A stretch of DNA of 64,000 nt from Burkholderia sp. H160 (GTDB lineage: Bacteria; Pseudomonadota; Gammaproteobacteria; Burkholderiales; Burkholderiaceae), in contig ABYL01000001.1 in assembly GCA_000173575.1 (NCBI GenBank), positions 62,001 to 126,000 of the forward strand. The letters run 5' to 3'. Under the pieces are notes generated by a model that did not search any database, was not told where the DNA came from, and worked only from the letters and a program-made list of their open reading frames with translations. Shown piece after piece: positions 45,278 through 54,871 of this stretch. Each line of letters begins with the position of its first letter. Within the stretch, counting starts at the first letter, position 1. The position numbers and the translations under genes are program-made.

Positions 45278-45324
45278 AGACATGGCCGGCTCTTTGTAAG
45301 GTACAAACCGTGCTTTCATTCTAG
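45278..45324 (-). repeat. Conserved intergenic element, copy 2, with an inserted mini-palindrome
   Basis: AGACATGGCCGGCTC (45278-45292) and CCGTGCTTTCATTCTAG (45308-45324) match the block at 11890-11920. They are separated here by TTTGTAAGGTACAAA, itself a perfect six-base inverted repeat around AGG. It is upstream of the small minus-strand gene and of the YbaK-like gene. Confidence 0.6.
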
Positions 45325-45423
45325 GCGTTTGCTTCAGCCGGCGTGCGTATCGCCGATGCGTGAACTATTCTGAAAAGATCGCAAACGTTCATCCCTTTTC
45401 AAGTATTCGACAGGAGGTGTGCC

Positions 45424-45915
45424 ATGTCGATGTCACCAACCTTGCAGGAGTGCCTACGCAGCAAGGGTTCCCGCTACGAAGTCGTGCGTCACCCACACAG
45501 CCACTCGAGTGTCGAAACGGCTGCTGCGGCGCACATTCCGGGTGACCGCCTCGCCAAGACCGTGCTCCTCGAAGACGAACACGGCTATGTGGCCACCGTG
45601 CTGCCATCAACTTACGCCGTGCAGCTCTCCGAACTCTGGAGCAAAACAGGGCGCCGGCTCACCCTGGCCACGGAAGTCGAACTGCGCGAATTGTTCAAGG
45701 ACTGCGATGTGGGAGCGCTGCCGCCGATTTGTATGGCCTATGGAATGAAAACCTACCTGGAATCGAGCCTGGCAGGCCAGCCCGACGTCTACTTCGAGGC
45801 GGGCGATCACGAAGAACTGATTCATATGGAAGCGGATCAGTTCCTCATGCTGATGGACGATGCCGAGCGCGCGCATTTCGCACGGCGGATGCGAGGGTTG
45901 GGCGTCCGGGCCTGA
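45424..45915 (+). CDS. YbaK/EbsC-type aminoacyl-tRNA deacylase
   Basis: This 163-residue protein matches the YbaK/ProX editing domain: YEVVRHPHSHSSVETAAAAHIPGDRLAKTVLLE (conserved Lys in AKTVLL), VLPSTYAVQL and the late GMKTYLESSL. Such free-standing domains remove wrongly attached amino acids from tRNA. AGGAGG precedes the ATG, and a clear terminator follows. Confidence 0.88.
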   Translation: MSMSPTLQECLRSKGSRYEVVRHPHSHSSVETAAAAHIPGDRLAKTVLLEDEHGYVATVLPSTYAVQLSELWSKTGRRLTLATEVELRELFKDCDVGALPPICMAYGMKTYLESSLAGQPDVYFEAGDHEELIHMEADQFLMLMDDAERAHFARRMRGLGVRA

Positions 45916-45991
45916 GACGCGGCATGCGGTGCCTGGTGAGCATCACGTAAATCCCGAGCCAAAAATGTTCGTTGTGTTTATCAATAAATCA

Positions 45992-46016
45992 GCCGGCAAT
46001 GATTGCCGGCTTTTTT
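45992..46016 (+). terminator. Rho-independent terminator
   Basis: GCCGGCAA (45992-45999) pairs with TTGCCGGC (46003-46010) around a three-base loop, followed by TTTTTT. It lies 76 bases after the YbaK-like stop codon and is the clearest terminator in the window. Confidence 0.85.
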
Positions 46017-46575
46017 ATCATGGAGAAGGGGGGGCGGCAGGAGGAGTCTGCTCCCCGGATGGGTGCTCGATCTTGAGGGTGGGAAGCCCGTTTGGGATGT
46101 CGAGATCAATAACCTGACGACAAGCGACGTGTTCCGCCGTCGGTTTCGCACAGCCGACCGCTCACCCGGTGAGTGTGAATTCGTTGCTGCGAAAAGCTGC
46201 CGCTTGGCCGAAATGTGTTTGCAGACAATCGGACAGGTTCTGTTAGCAAACAGCCATTCCAACGGGGAGAACGGGTGGTGCCTCATCGGCCAAAGCTCAC
46301 GTTGACGTCAAAACGCAAATTTGCATCATTCGTTTAAAGAAACGCTTCGCTACGGCGCCATTTACCGTTTCGTGGCCAACTTGCTTGACGGTGACGCGGT
46401 GGCCCGGACCATCGTCCTGTCCAGGACAACACGGACGGTGTACAGTAAATAAACTGAAAGTCCGCGATGTTCGAAAGCCGCTTTGACGGACCGGCAACAC
46501 ACAAATCAACGAATACGCCCCCGTTTCGAACCGGCCTCTGTGAAGCCTTTCTGCAGAGTCTGAGGAGTAGCCACA
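46017..46575 (+). other. Gene-free interval upstream of the histidine kinase
   Basis: About 560 bases contain no supported gene. The segment from 46330 has a lower GC content and a small palindrome (GTCCTGTCCAGGAC near 46417), so the kinase promoter is likely there. The TCACGATAT palindrome seen downstream was not found in this stretch. Confidence 0.5.
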
Positions 46576-49500
46576 GTGACGACGTCGGAGCGACCATTCG
46601 CACCGCCGGGCCGACGCGAACGATTACTCGAGCAGCAAACGGCGCTGGCGGCACTGACCCGGATGGATGAGCATCAGGGCGGCAGTCTCAAGCAGAGGCT
46701 GCAGTTCATCACGCAGACCGCAGCCCGGTTGATGGGTGTCGAACGTGTAGGCCTGTGGCGCTATACGGAGACACGCTCGGCCATTCGTTGTCTTGATCTC
46801 TACGAGAGCCGTCACAACCGCCACACTGACGGCGCCGAGATCCAGGTCGAAGACTATCCAGCCTATTTTCAGGCACTTGGGACGAGTGAAGTCATCGTCG
46901 TGGATGACTCTCACGCGGATCCTCGGATTCAGGAATTTTTCAAGACCTACCTGATGCCGCTTGGCATCACGGCGATGCTGGACGTTCCGATTCACCTGCA
47001 CGGCCGTGTGGACGGTGTGCTGCGTCTCGCACAACTCGGGCCTCGGACGCCATGGACGCCCGAAGATCGCGTGTTCGGCATCGCGCTCGCGAATCTGATC
47101 GCGCTTGCCGTCGAGCGCGATGAACGCATACGTGCTGAAGAAGCGCTGCGCGAGAGCGAGCAGCGTCTCGCCACACTGGTCGCGTACGCGCCTGACGCCA
47201 TTCTCGTGTTCGACGTGGACGCCGACCGCTACATTCAGGTGAACAAGCAGGCCGCCTTGCTGTTCGGCTACGACTGCGAATCGCTACTGCAGATCGATCC
47301 GACCAGACTAAGTCCCGAACGGCAGCCGGACGGCCGTCTGTCGAGCGTGGCACGGCGTGAATACCTCGACGTTGCGCTCAGGGGGGGCACGCCGGTGTTC
47401 GAGTGGATCCATCAGAACGTAGGGGGCGAGCTGATTCCCTGCGAAATCCGGCTGGTTCGGCTGCCGCACGCCAGATGCAGGCTCGTGCGCGGCAGCATCA
47501 TCGATATTGGGGAGCGCAAGCGCACGGAGCAGGCGTTGAGGGCGAGCGAACAACGCTTGTCCACGATGCTGGCGTACTCGCCCGATGCGATTACACTACT
47601 GGACGTCGATACACTGCGCTTTGTCGAGGTGAACGAGCAGGCGGCGCGTCTTTATGGATACGAACGCACCACACTGCTGCGCCTGGGACCTGTCGAACTG
47701 AGCCCCGAGTGCCAGCCCGATGGCCGGCGCTCGGCCGACGCGGCGCGCGAGAAGGTTCTGGAAGCGCTCGACGGCGGTGTGCCCGTATTCGAATGGACGC
47801 ATTTGAACGCCGCAGGTGCGCTCTTTCTTTGCGAGGTCCGCCTGGTGCGGTTGCCTGATGCGTCACGCCGGCTGGTGCGCGGCAGCATCATCGACATCAG
47901 TGAACGCAAACGTGCCGAGGCAGCCCTGCGAGAGAGCGAGGCACGCATTCGCGGCATCCTGGATGCGTCGATGGATTGCATCATCAGCATCGACCACGCC
48001 GGACGGATCATCGAGTTCAATCCCGCATCCGAGCGAACGTTTGGCTACCAGCGCAAGCATGTGATCGGACGCGAATTGGCTGAACTGATCATCCCGCCAT
48101 CCCTTCGCGACGCACACCGCCGGGGGTTTGCGAGGTATCTCGCGACAGGCGAGGGTCCGGTATTGGGCAGACGAATCGAGGTTCAGGCGCAGCGTTCCGA
48201 CGGCACGGAGTTTCCGGTCGAAATTTCGGTGACGCCGATCCTCGGCGGCCCCAAGCTCGTCACCGCCACGGTGCGCGACATCACAGCGAGCAAACGCACG
48301 CAAGAAGAGTTGCACGAGGCGAAGGAGGCGGCGGAAAAAGCCAGCCGCGCCAAGTCCGAATTTCTCGCTAGTATGAGCCACGAATTGCGCACGCCGCTTA
48401 ACAGCGTTCTCGGTTACGCGCAACTGTTGCGGTGCGAGGAGGAACTCTCGCAGCGACAACGCAAGGCACTCAATGTCATCCAGCAATCCGGGGAGCATCT
48501 GCAGCGCCTGATCGAAGAGATCCTCGACATGGCCAAGATCGAAGCCGGCACGCTGGACATCGTTGCCGAAAACGTCGATCTGCACCGGATGCTGGACGGC
48601 ATCGTCGAGATCACGCGCAGTCGCGCCCAGTCGAAAGGCCTTGCATTCACGTTCGCGCCGGGCGCCGACGTTCCGGCAGTGGTGTCCGCCGATGAGCGCC
48701 GCCTGTGCCAGGTGCTGATGAATCTTCTCGATAACGCGATCAAATACACGCGGCACGGCGAGGTCGTCTTGCGTACGATGATGCACGAGCGCGCCGTCTG
48801 TTTTGTCGTCGAGGACACGGGCCTTGGGATCCGGCCGGAACACCTGTCCGAGATCTTCGACGTGTTTCATCAGGTTCGCGATCCATCGATGACCGTGGAG
48901 GGTACTGGACTTGGACTCGCGATCAGCAAACGGCTCGTGCACTTGATGGGGGGCGAACTGCAGGTCGCCAGCAAGCCGCACGAAGGCAGCCGCTTCTGGT
49001 TCGAGCTGGAACTGCGCCCGGTTTCCGCGCCGACGCCGGTAGCCACGAACTGGCCCGTAACTGGGGTGGCGGGCGCAAGGCGCCGCGTATTGGTCGTCGA
49101 CGACGACGAAGACGGACGCGGACTACTAAGCGACTTGCTGGTTCCGCTCGGCTTCGAAGTGCATGAGGCCGCGGACGGCCTCGCGGCGGTCCATGAAGCT
49201 GCGCGACTGAAACCCGACGCCATCCTGATGGATATGCGGATGCCGCGCCTCGATGGTCTTGCCGCAACGGCACAGATTCGCGCGATGCCCGATCTCGCGA
49301 GCACGGTCATCTTTGCGATCTCCGCAAGCGCATTCGAACACAACCGTGCACGCTGCATCGAATCGGGGGCAAACGAGTTCATCCCCAAGCCATTTCGGCA
49401 GGAAAAGCTGCTGGAACTGCTATGCGAGCATCTGGGACTCACGCAGCTTCGCGCGCCGCCCAAAGACCCGAACAGCAAGCGTGAGCAGCTGGCACCGTTG

Positions 49501-49704
49501 ATCGCACCACCTTGCGCACGAATGCTGACGTTCATCGACCTCGCCTCGCGGGGTGACGTCAGGCAACTATTGATCGAGGCGAACGCACTGGCGAATGAAG
49601 ATCCGATCTACGCACCATTCGCCGACCGCATCATAGCAATGGGCGACGCGTACCAGATGAAGGAACTGCGTCGATGGCTCAAGAGTTTCGCAGGCACACC
49701 ATGA
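46576..49704 (+). CDS. Soluble hybrid histidine kinase (GAF-PAS-PAS-PAS-HK-REC)
   Basis: The 1042-residue product starts at a GTG at 46576 behind TGAGGAG. There are no membrane segments. Domain order: GAF (about 30-190), three PAS domains (about 195-315, 318-440 and 445-570; the first two nearly repeat each other), HisKA with phosphorylated H602 in SMSHELRTPLNS, HATPase (VLMNLLDNAIKYTR; GTGLGLAISKRLV) and a REC domain with D886 in ILMDMRMP. It is a phosphorelay sensor that reads a cytoplasmic signal, perhaps redox or a small ligand. It overlaps the sigma-54 activator gene by four bases, so the two form a matched pair. Confidence 0.93.
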   Translation: MTTSERPFAPPGRRERLLEQQTALAALTRMDEHQGGSLKQRLQFITQTAARLMGVERVGLWRYTETRSAIRCLDLYESRHNRHTDGAEIQVEDYPAYFQALGTSEVIVVDDSHADPRIQEFFKTYLMPLGITAMLDVPIHLHGRVDGVLRLAQLGPRTPWTPEDRVFGIALANLIALAVERDERIRAEEALRESEQRLATLVAYAPDAILVFDVDADRYIQVNKQAALLFGYDCESLLQIDPTRLSPERQPDGRLSSVARREYLDVALRGGTPVFEWIHQNVGGELIPCEIRLVRLPHARCRLVRGSIIDIGERKRTEQALRASEQRLSTMLAYSPDAITLLDVDTLRFVEVNEQAARLYGYERTTLLRLGPVELSPECQPDGRRSADAAREKVLEALDGGVPVFEWTHLNAAGALFLCEVRLVRLPDASRRLVRGSIIDISERKRAEAALRESEARIRGILDASMDCIISIDHAGRIIEFNPASERTFGYQRKHVIGRELAELIIPPSLRDAHRRGFARYLATGEGPVLGRRIEVQAQRSDGTEFPVEISVTPILGGPKLVTATVRDITASKRTQEELHEAKEAAEKASRAKSEFLASMSHELRTPLNSVLGYAQLLRCEEELSQRQRKALNVIQQSGEHLQRLIEEILDMAKIEAGTLDIVAENVDLHRMLDGIVEITRSRAQSKGLAFTFAPGADVPAVVSADERRLCQVLMNLLDNAIKYTRHGEVVLRTMMHERAVCFVVEDTGLGIRPEHLSEIFDVFHQVRDPSMTVEGTGLGLAISKRLVHLMGGELQVASKPHEGSRFWFELELRPVSAPTPVATNWPVTGVAGARRRVLVVDDDEDGRGLLSDLLVPLGFEVHEAADGLAAVHEAARLKPDAILMDMRMPRLDGLAATAQIRAMPDLASTVIFAISASAFEHNRARCIESGANEFIPKPFRQEKLLELLCEHLGLTQLRAPPKDPNSKREQLAPLIAPPCARMLTFIDLASRGDVRQLLIEANALANEDPIYAPFADRIIAMGDAYQMKELRRWLKSFAGTP

Positions 49705-51461
49705 GCCCGGCCGATGTACAGAGGGCGCCGATTCTCGTCGTGGAGGACGTCCCGGCCAATCTCTCCGTCTTGCTCGATTTGCTGAGCGGCGCGGGCTTCA
49801 CCGTTTCGGTCGCCGAAGACGGTGAGAGCGCGCTCGAGCAGGTCGCCTATGCCCAACCCGCACTTATCCTTCTTGACGTGATGATGCCGGGGCTCGACGG
49901 ATTTGCGACCTGCCGGCGACTCAAGGCGAATCTCGCGACCCGCGAGATTCCCGTGATCTTCATGACGGGCCTCACCGACACGATAGACAAGGTCAAGGGC
50001 CTCGAACTCGGCGCTGTCGACTACATCACCAAGCCGTTCCAACACGAGGAAGTGCTCGCGCGTGTCAATACGCATCTCGAGTTGCAGCGGCTCAAACTGC
50101 GCCTCCAGAAAAGCGAGGAGCGGCTGTCGCGGATCATCGAATCGGCGACGGACGCAATCGTCGCGTTTGACAGCGACGGCCGCATTACGCTTTTCAATCG
50201 CGCTGCCGAGCAGATGTTCCGCTGTCCCGCGAACGCCGCCGTCGGGCAGGCTTGCAAGGCGTTCTTCTCGCCCTCGTTGTACGACCTGGTTGGTGACTTC
50301 ATGAGAGGCAATCAACGGCGTGCGCCGATCTGGCTGCCAGATGGGCATAGCGCCGTGCGTGCCGACGGCGAGTCCTTTCGGATCGAAGCGAGCCTGTCAT
50401 CTGCGGAGGCGTGCGATCAGCCAATCTACATCCTGTTCATACGCGATATCGAGGAGCGCAGGAAAGCGGAGGTGGAGGTCGGTCAGTTGCGCGGCCTGAA
50501 CCGCTACCTTCAGGACGAATTGCTCGAAGCCGAGGCGGGCGCTGATCTCGTTGGCACAGCCGGCCTGCAAGGCGTCATGCAGCACGTGCGTCAGGTGGCC
50601 GGGACCGACGCGTCGGTACTCGTGACCGGCGAGACTGGCACAGGCAAGGAACTGATCGCCCAGGCTCTCCATCGGATGAGCGCGCGTAGTGGCAAACCGC
50701 TGGTCAAGCTCAACTGCGCGGTGCTTCCTGCCAACCTTGTCGAAAGCGAATTGTTCGGGCATGAGAAGGGCGCGTTCACCGGCGCGCTGGCGCGTAAGGC
50801 TGGCCGCTTCGAACTGGCTGACGAAGGCACGCTGTTTCTCGACGAGGTGGGCGAGTTGCCATTGGACCTGCAGGCGAAGCTGCTGCGCGTGCTTCAGAAC
50901 GGCGAGTTCGAACGGCTCGGTAGCATCCGTACGCAAAAGACGGATGTGCGAATCATCGCTGCAACAAACCGGAATCTTGCCGAAGAGGCTGCGACGGGCC
51001 GGTTTCGCGCAGACCTGTACTACCGCCTCAACGTTTTTCCGATTGAACTGCCTCCGCTTCGCGCGCGGCCCGAGGACATCGAGCAGCTCGTTGAGCATTT
51101 CGTACGTCACTATGCGGCGAAGTATGGGAGACACATCGACGCTGTGGCCGACGCGCAGTTAAACGTGCTTCGGGCCTACCGATGGCCTGGCAATGTGCGG
51201 GAACTGCAGCATGTGATAGAACGCGCGGTCATCCTGACGCAGGGCAGCCAGCTTGCGCTCGGCGACTGGTTCAGGGACGCCACGCCCCCGGCCTGCGAGG
51301 CGCTTACCCTCGAGGATGCCGAGCGCGCTCATATCCTGAAGGTCCTCGAGCAGACCGACTGGCGCGTCAGCGGCAAGGCTGGTGCGGCCGAACGCCTCGG
51401 GCTGCCGCCCACGACGCTGGAGTCGCGCATGAAGCGGCTCGCGATCACCCGCAAGGCCTGA
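49701..51461 (+). CDS. Sigma-54-dependent response regulator with PAS domain (REC-PAS-AAA-Fis)
   Basis: This 586-residue activator starts at the ATG of the ATGA overlap at 49701 (an in-frame ATG at 49674 is possible). It has a receiver domain with D59 in [13 protein letters not shown] and a PAS domain (about 150-265). The sigma-54 AAA domain carries Walker A GETGTGKE, the sigma-54-contact loop GAFTGA and Walker [12 protein letters not shown] Fis-type HTH ends the protein ([21 protein letters not shown]). The kinase upstream is its expected partner. Two sigma-54 promoters with palindromic upstream sites lie within 5 kb and are the likely targets. Confidence 0.94.
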   Translation: MSPADVQRAPILVVEDVPANLSVLLDLLSGAGFTVSVAEDGESALEQVAYAQPALILLDVMMPGLDGFATCRRLKANLATREIPVIFMTGLTDTIDKVKGLELGAVDYITKPFQHEEVLARVNTHLELQRLKLRLQKSEERLSRIIESATDAIVAFDSDGRITLFNRAAEQMFRCPANAAVGQACKAFFSPSLYDLVGDFMRGNQRRAPIWLPDGHSAVRADGESFRIEASLSSAEACDQPIYILFIRDIEERRKAEVEVGQLRGLNRYLQDELLEAEAGADLVGTAGLQGVMQHVRQVAGTDASVLVTGETGTGKELIAQALHRMSARSGKPLVKLNCAVLPANLVESELFGHEKGAFTGALARKAGRFELADEGTLFLDEVGELPLDLQAKLLRVLQNGEFERLGSIRTQKTDVRIIAATNRNLAEEAATGRFRADLYYRLNVFPIELPPLRARPEDIEQLVEHFVRHYAAKYGRHIDAVADAQLNVLRAYRWPGNVRELQHVIERAVILTQGSQLALGDWFRDATPPACEALTLEDAERAHILKVLEQTDWRVSGKAGAAERLGLPPTTLESRMKRLAITRKA

Positions 51462-51463
51462 CA

Positions 51464-51500
51464 GTCACGATATTTCGAGAACGTCACGAAATATCGTGAC
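51464..51500 (+). promoter_or_regulatory. Perfect inverted repeat, probable activator-binding site 1
   Basis: The arms GTCACGATATTTCG (51464-51477) and CGAAATATCGTGAC (51487-51500) are perfect complements separated by nine bases. The centre is 128 bp upstream of the GG of the sigma-54 promoter at 51610. It starts three bases after the activator stop codon. A similar repeat lies at 56257-56293. Confidence 0.82.
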
Positions 51501-51607
51501 GGCGTTCGCTTGCGCACGTTGGATGCAGCGCCTCCGCTGACATTGTGGGCACAAAAAAATTCGAATTTTCAAACACTTGGATCCCGACTTCAGCCACGGG
51601 ACCGCGA

Positions 51608-51623
51608 TTGGCACAGCTTTCGC
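51608..51623 (+). promoter_or_regulatory. Sigma-54 (-24/-12) promoter 1
   Basis: TTGGCACAGCTTTCGC has the GG-N10-GC spacing of sigma-54 promoters (GG at 51610-51611, GC at 51622-51623), with TGGCAC matching the -24 consensus. The -12 element is TCGC instead of TTGC. It lies about 108 bp before the small exported-protein gene. Confidence 0.8.
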
Positions 51624-51730
51624 CTAAAGACGGTCGCAAGACGCGCCGCGGCGTTCGGGCAGCAGCCGCTGCAGGATTCGCGTGCGGTAGCGACTTGTCT
51701 TCCCTCACGGACCGTTAAAGGAAATCTGTA

Positions 51731-52027
51731 ATGAGCACAACCTTACGCGTTTGCATTGCGATCGCCGGCGTTGCATTTCTGCTCGCCGTTGCTATCCGGA
51801 CCGATTCCGCCGTCATTTCGCTAGAGCCAACCGCTACCGCGGCCATCCTTGCCGCCGCTACCGACACGAAAACGCCCACAGACGCCAGGAGCACGTGCGG
51901 CGGCTCGTGCGCGAAGGCGTCTGCCACCTCGGCGGCGGTTCCGACCGCGCGCGAACGCACGACGCTGACAGGTTCCGGCGCATTGTGCCCACCCGCCGAG
52001 ATCGACGAAGTTCAAGGTGCCGACTAG
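51731..52027 (+). CDS. Small exported or membrane-anchored protein of unknown function
   Basis: This 98-residue product starts at the ATG at 51731 after AAAGGAAA. Residues 6-25 are hydrophobic ([16 protein letters not shown]), fitting a signal or anchor. The rest is Ala/Thr/Ser-rich with three cysteines (CGGSC, LCPP). No family was recognised. It is the first gene after sigma-54 promoter 1 and ends 8 bases before the acyl-CoA ligase. The start of a decayed paralog is seen at 56518. Confidence 0.62.
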   Translation: MSTTLRVCIAIAGVAFLLAVAIRTDSAVISLEPTATAAILAAATDTKTPTDARSTCGGSCAKASATSAAVPTARERTTLTGSGALCPPAEIDEVQGAD

Positions 52028-52035
52028 GACGAGGG

Positions 52036-53736
52036 ATGGCCATGCATACGAAAGAAAGCTATGTGGTGGGGACGACGGACGTACCACTGACGGACGACAC
52101 GCTGGGCGCATATATCGACAGGGTCGCCGAACGGCATGCCGACAACGAAGCCCTAGTGGTCGTTCACCAGAATGTGCGCTGGACGTGGCGCGAACTCTCG
52201 CGCCGGGTCGATAACCTCGCCGTCGGGCTGATGCACCTCGGTCTCGAACCGGGAGATCGCATCGGTATCTGGTCGCAGAATTGCGCGGAGTGGGTGTTGA
52301 CACAGTTTGCTGCGGCAAAGGCGGGGCTGATTCTCGTCAATATCAACCCGGCGTATCGTCACGAGGAACTTGAGCACGCACTCAACAAGGTGGGCTGCAA
52401 GGCGCTGATCATGTCGGCTCGCTTCCGGGGAACCGACTACGTCGAGATGCTGCGTGACGTGGCAAGCGAAATTGCCCACTGCGTACCCGGTCAATTGAAA
52501 TCCGCTCGCTTGCCAGACCTCAGGCTCGCGATCATTCTCGGTGGGCAGGCGAGCGCGGGCATGCTGAACTTCGAAGCGCTTCTCGCGCCTGCGAACGAGT
52601 GCGATCTGCGCGAACTTGCGACGCGCGGCGCGACGCTGCGCTGCGACGATCCGGTGAACATCCAGTTCACGTCGGGCACGACAGGTGCGCCGAAGGGCGC
52701 AACGCTGACTCACCGCAATCTCCTCAACAACAGCTTCTTTGTCGGAGAGGCAATGAAGCTGACCAGTCAGGACCGGCTGTGCATTCCAGTGCCGCTGTAT
52801 CACTGCTTCGGCATGGTGCTTGGCAATCTGGTCTGTGCGACGCACGGCGCGACCATGGTCCTTCCCGGCGAGGCGTTTGATGCGAAGGCAGTTCTTGAGA
52901 CAGTTGAGGCAGAAAAGTGCACGGCTCTGCATGGTGTGCCGACCATGTTCATTGCGCTCCTCTCGCACCCGGAATTCGGACGCTACGGTCTCGGCACGTT
53001 GCGAACCGGGATCATGGCTGGGTCGCCATGCCCGGTAGAAGTCATGAAGCGCGTGATGGAGCGCATGAACATGCAGCAAGTGACCATCGCATATGGAATG
53101 ACTGAAACGGCGCCGATTTCCTTTCAGAGCGCCCTCGACGATCCGCCGGAGTACCGCGTGTCAACGGTGGGTCGGGTGCAGCCTCACCTCGAAGTGAAGA
53201 TCGTCGACGAGTGGGGACGCACCGTGTTACGCGGCGCAATGGGCGAACTGCTCACTCGCGGCTACTCGGTTATGTGCGGCTACTGGAACGATCCCGAGAA
53301 AACGTCGGAAGCGATTGATCAGGAAGGGTGGATGCATACGGGAGATCTGGCGACCATCGACGAGGACGGATATTGCAGGATCGTCGGCCGATCGAAAGAC
53401 TTGATCATTCGCGGCGGCGAAAACATTTGCCCGCGCGACGTCGAGGAATTTCTCTATCGCTATTCGAAGATCCAGGACGTGCAGTGCGTTGGTGTGCCGG
53501 ATCCCAAATACGGAGAGGAACTGTGTGCGTGCATCATCCTGCGTCCAGGTGCCGCGGCGGACGCCGAAGAGATCCGCTCGTTCTGTCGCGGGCGGATTGC
53601 GCACTACAAGATCCCCCGGTACGTGGCGTTCCTGGACCGTTTTCCGATGACCGTGACCGGCAAGATCCAGAAGTTTGTTCTGCGAAAGCAGATGACCGAA
53701 GCCTTCAAGCTCAACGAGGAAGAGGCAGCATCGTGA
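52036..53736 (+). CDS. Acyl-CoA synthetase / AMP-dependent ligase (FadD-like)
   Basis: The 566-residue product has the ANL-superfamily motifs: P-loop [21 protein letters not shown] in [19 protein letters not shown] and the C-terminal VTGKIQK with the adenylation Lys. It should activate a medium- or long-chain fatty acid (or aryl acid) as AMP ester and CoA thioester. The ATG at 52036 directly follows GACGAGGG; 52042 is an alternative. It overlaps the GNAT gene (TCGTGA), suggesting that the thioester is the acyl donor for that enzyme. Confidence 0.9.
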   Translation: MAMHTKESYVVGTTDVPLTDDTLGAYIDRVAERHADNEALVVVHQNVRWTWRELSRRVDNLAVGLMHLGLEPGDRIGIWSQNCAEWVLTQFAAAKAGLILVNINPAYRHEELEHALNKVGCKALIMSARFRGTDYVEMLRDVASEIAHCVPGQLKSARLPDLRLAIILGGQASAGMLNFEALLAPANECDLRELATRGATLRCDDPVNIQFTSGTTGAPKGATLTHRNLLNNSFFVGEAMKLTSQDRLCIPVPLYHCFGMVLGNLVCATHGATMVLPGEAFDAKAVLETVEAEKCTALHGVPTMFIALLSHPEFGRYGLGTLRTGIMAGSPCPVEVMKRVMERMNMQQVTIAYGMTETAPISFQSALDDPPEYRVSTVGRVQPHLEVKIVDEWGRTVLRGAMGELLTRGYSVMCGYWNDPEKTSEAIDQEGWMHTGDLATIDEDGYCRIVGRSKDLIIRGGENICPRDVEEFLYRYSKIQDVQCVGVPDPKYGEELCACIILRPGAAADAEEIRSFCRGRIAHYKIPRYVAFLDRFPMTVTGKIQKFVLRKQMTEAFKLNEEEAAS

Positions 53737-54395
53737 AGTGGCTCGATATCGATGAAATGGCGGCCGGAGTCCCGCTGCCAAAGGGGTACCGCTTTGAATT
53801 ACTGAAGCGAGGTGACATCTCCGAGGTCGTTGACTCGATCAGGGAGTGGTTTCCGGACATTAGCGTTGGCAGCGCGAGCGTTTATTTGCGAGGCGATTTT
53901 TTCGGGGAAAAGGTCAGTCTTGTCGATGAAGCCGACAAAGATGTCCTTGTCGTGTTGCTCAGGGCAGGCCACAACCTGGCAGGGCTCTTCTCCTGCGAAC
54001 GTGACCTGGACACGTTGAGCCTTTACGGCCGCCTGGTAGTGGTCGCCCCGAAGCATCGGGGCGTAGGCCTATGTCACAAATGCATCATGCTCGCCGAGTT
54101 CATCGGGCAACGTATCGGGATGGGAATGATCTACGGAATGGCTACCTTGAAGATCCCGAATGTGCAATTGGCGTTTGAAGCGTTGGGATGGCGGCTCATT
54201 GGCATCGCTCCGGGATACGACCGGGAGATGGTTGCGCCCGGTGTGGTGAAGCGCGTCTATGAGGCCGTATATGCGAAGGTCCTGGTAGCCGAAGGCGAAC
54301 TGCTACGCCCGCAAAAACGAAATCTCACGCCAGGGACCACGAACATTTTTCGCCAATTGTTTCCGGAACAGATTCTTGCTCCGGGGATCGACTGA
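53733..54395 (+). CDS. GNAT-family N-acyltransferase-like protein
   Basis: The 220-residue product starts with GTG at 53733, overlapping the ligase stop. The N-terminal part ([19 protein letters not shown]) and the central [27 protein letters not shown] show the GNAT V/I-x-x-x-x-R/Q-x-x-G-x-G/A acyl-CoA-binding motif ([13 protein letters not shown]). The acceptor is unknown. Coupling to an acyl-CoA ligase behind a sigma-54 promoter suggests transfer of an acyl group to an amine or peptide. A role in acyl-amino acid or lipid-signal synthesis is an inference. Confidence 0.75.
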   Translation: MKWLDIDEMAAGVPLPKGYRFELLKRGDISEVVDSIREWFPDISVGSASVYLRGDFFGEKVSLVDEADKDVLVVLLRAGHNLAGLFSCERDLDTLSLYGRLVVVAPKHRGVGLCHKCIMLAEFIGQRIGMGMIYGMATLKIPNVQLAFEALGWRLIGIAPGYDREMVAPGVVKRVYEAVYAKVLVAEGELLRPQKRNLTPGTTNIFRQLFPEQILAPGID

Positions 54396-54595
54396 AACCG
54401 GTGACGATGTGCCAGCCGGCCCAAGTCCGTCGCCACGCCACGAGGCCGGAAAAGCCACCTGAAGAAAGGTTGCGAAGCCCGGATGAGGGTCAGACCGAGC
54501 GGGCCTTTCTTGTCTACAGTATTCGCAGCGCAGGTCTATACTTTTTTGCTGGGGTCTTTATGGAATGTCCCACGTGGCCCCTTAGGAGGATCACC

Positions 54596-54775
54596 ATGAA
54601 CAAGGATCAAGTGAAGGGTATCGCCGAAAAAGTGAAGGGTAAGGTAAACGAAGTAGTCGGCAAGGCGACCGGCGATACTGCGCAAAAAGTGAAGGGACAG
54701 GTGCAACAGAACGCCGGCGAGGCGCGCAAACAATACGGCGACCTCAAGGAAGGGGTCAAAAAGCAGCAACAGTAG
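54596..54775 (+). CDS. CsbD-family stress protein
   Basis: This 59-residue, lysine-rich, helical protein has the CsbD pattern (KGIAEKVKGKVNEVVGKATG; VKGQVQQNAGEARKQYGDLK). The ATG at 54596 is preceded by an ideal AGGAGG site. Members are induced by general stress in other bacteria; the molecular role is unknown. It lies between the acyl-ligase operon and a convergent gene. Confidence 0.9.
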   Translation: MNKDQVKGIAEKVKGKVNEVVGKATGDTAQKVKGQVQQNAGEARKQYGDLKEGVKKQQQ

Positions 54776-54822
54776 CCCTCCCGATGCATCGACCGCTGCA
54801 ATGCGGGTTCCTTTTGATTCCA

Positions 54823-54858
54823 GAGATAGCCATGCTCTTTGCGGGACATGGCTATCTC
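54823..54858. terminator. Bidirectional hairpin between convergent genes
   Basis: GAGATAGCCATG (54823-54834) and CATGGCTATCTC (54847-54858) are perfect complements around 12 bases. The hairpin lies between the CsbD gene and the convergent TIGR03118-like gene and may end transcription from both sides, although no long T-run is seen. Confidence 0.6.
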
Positions 54859-54871
54859 ATACTACCGCGGG

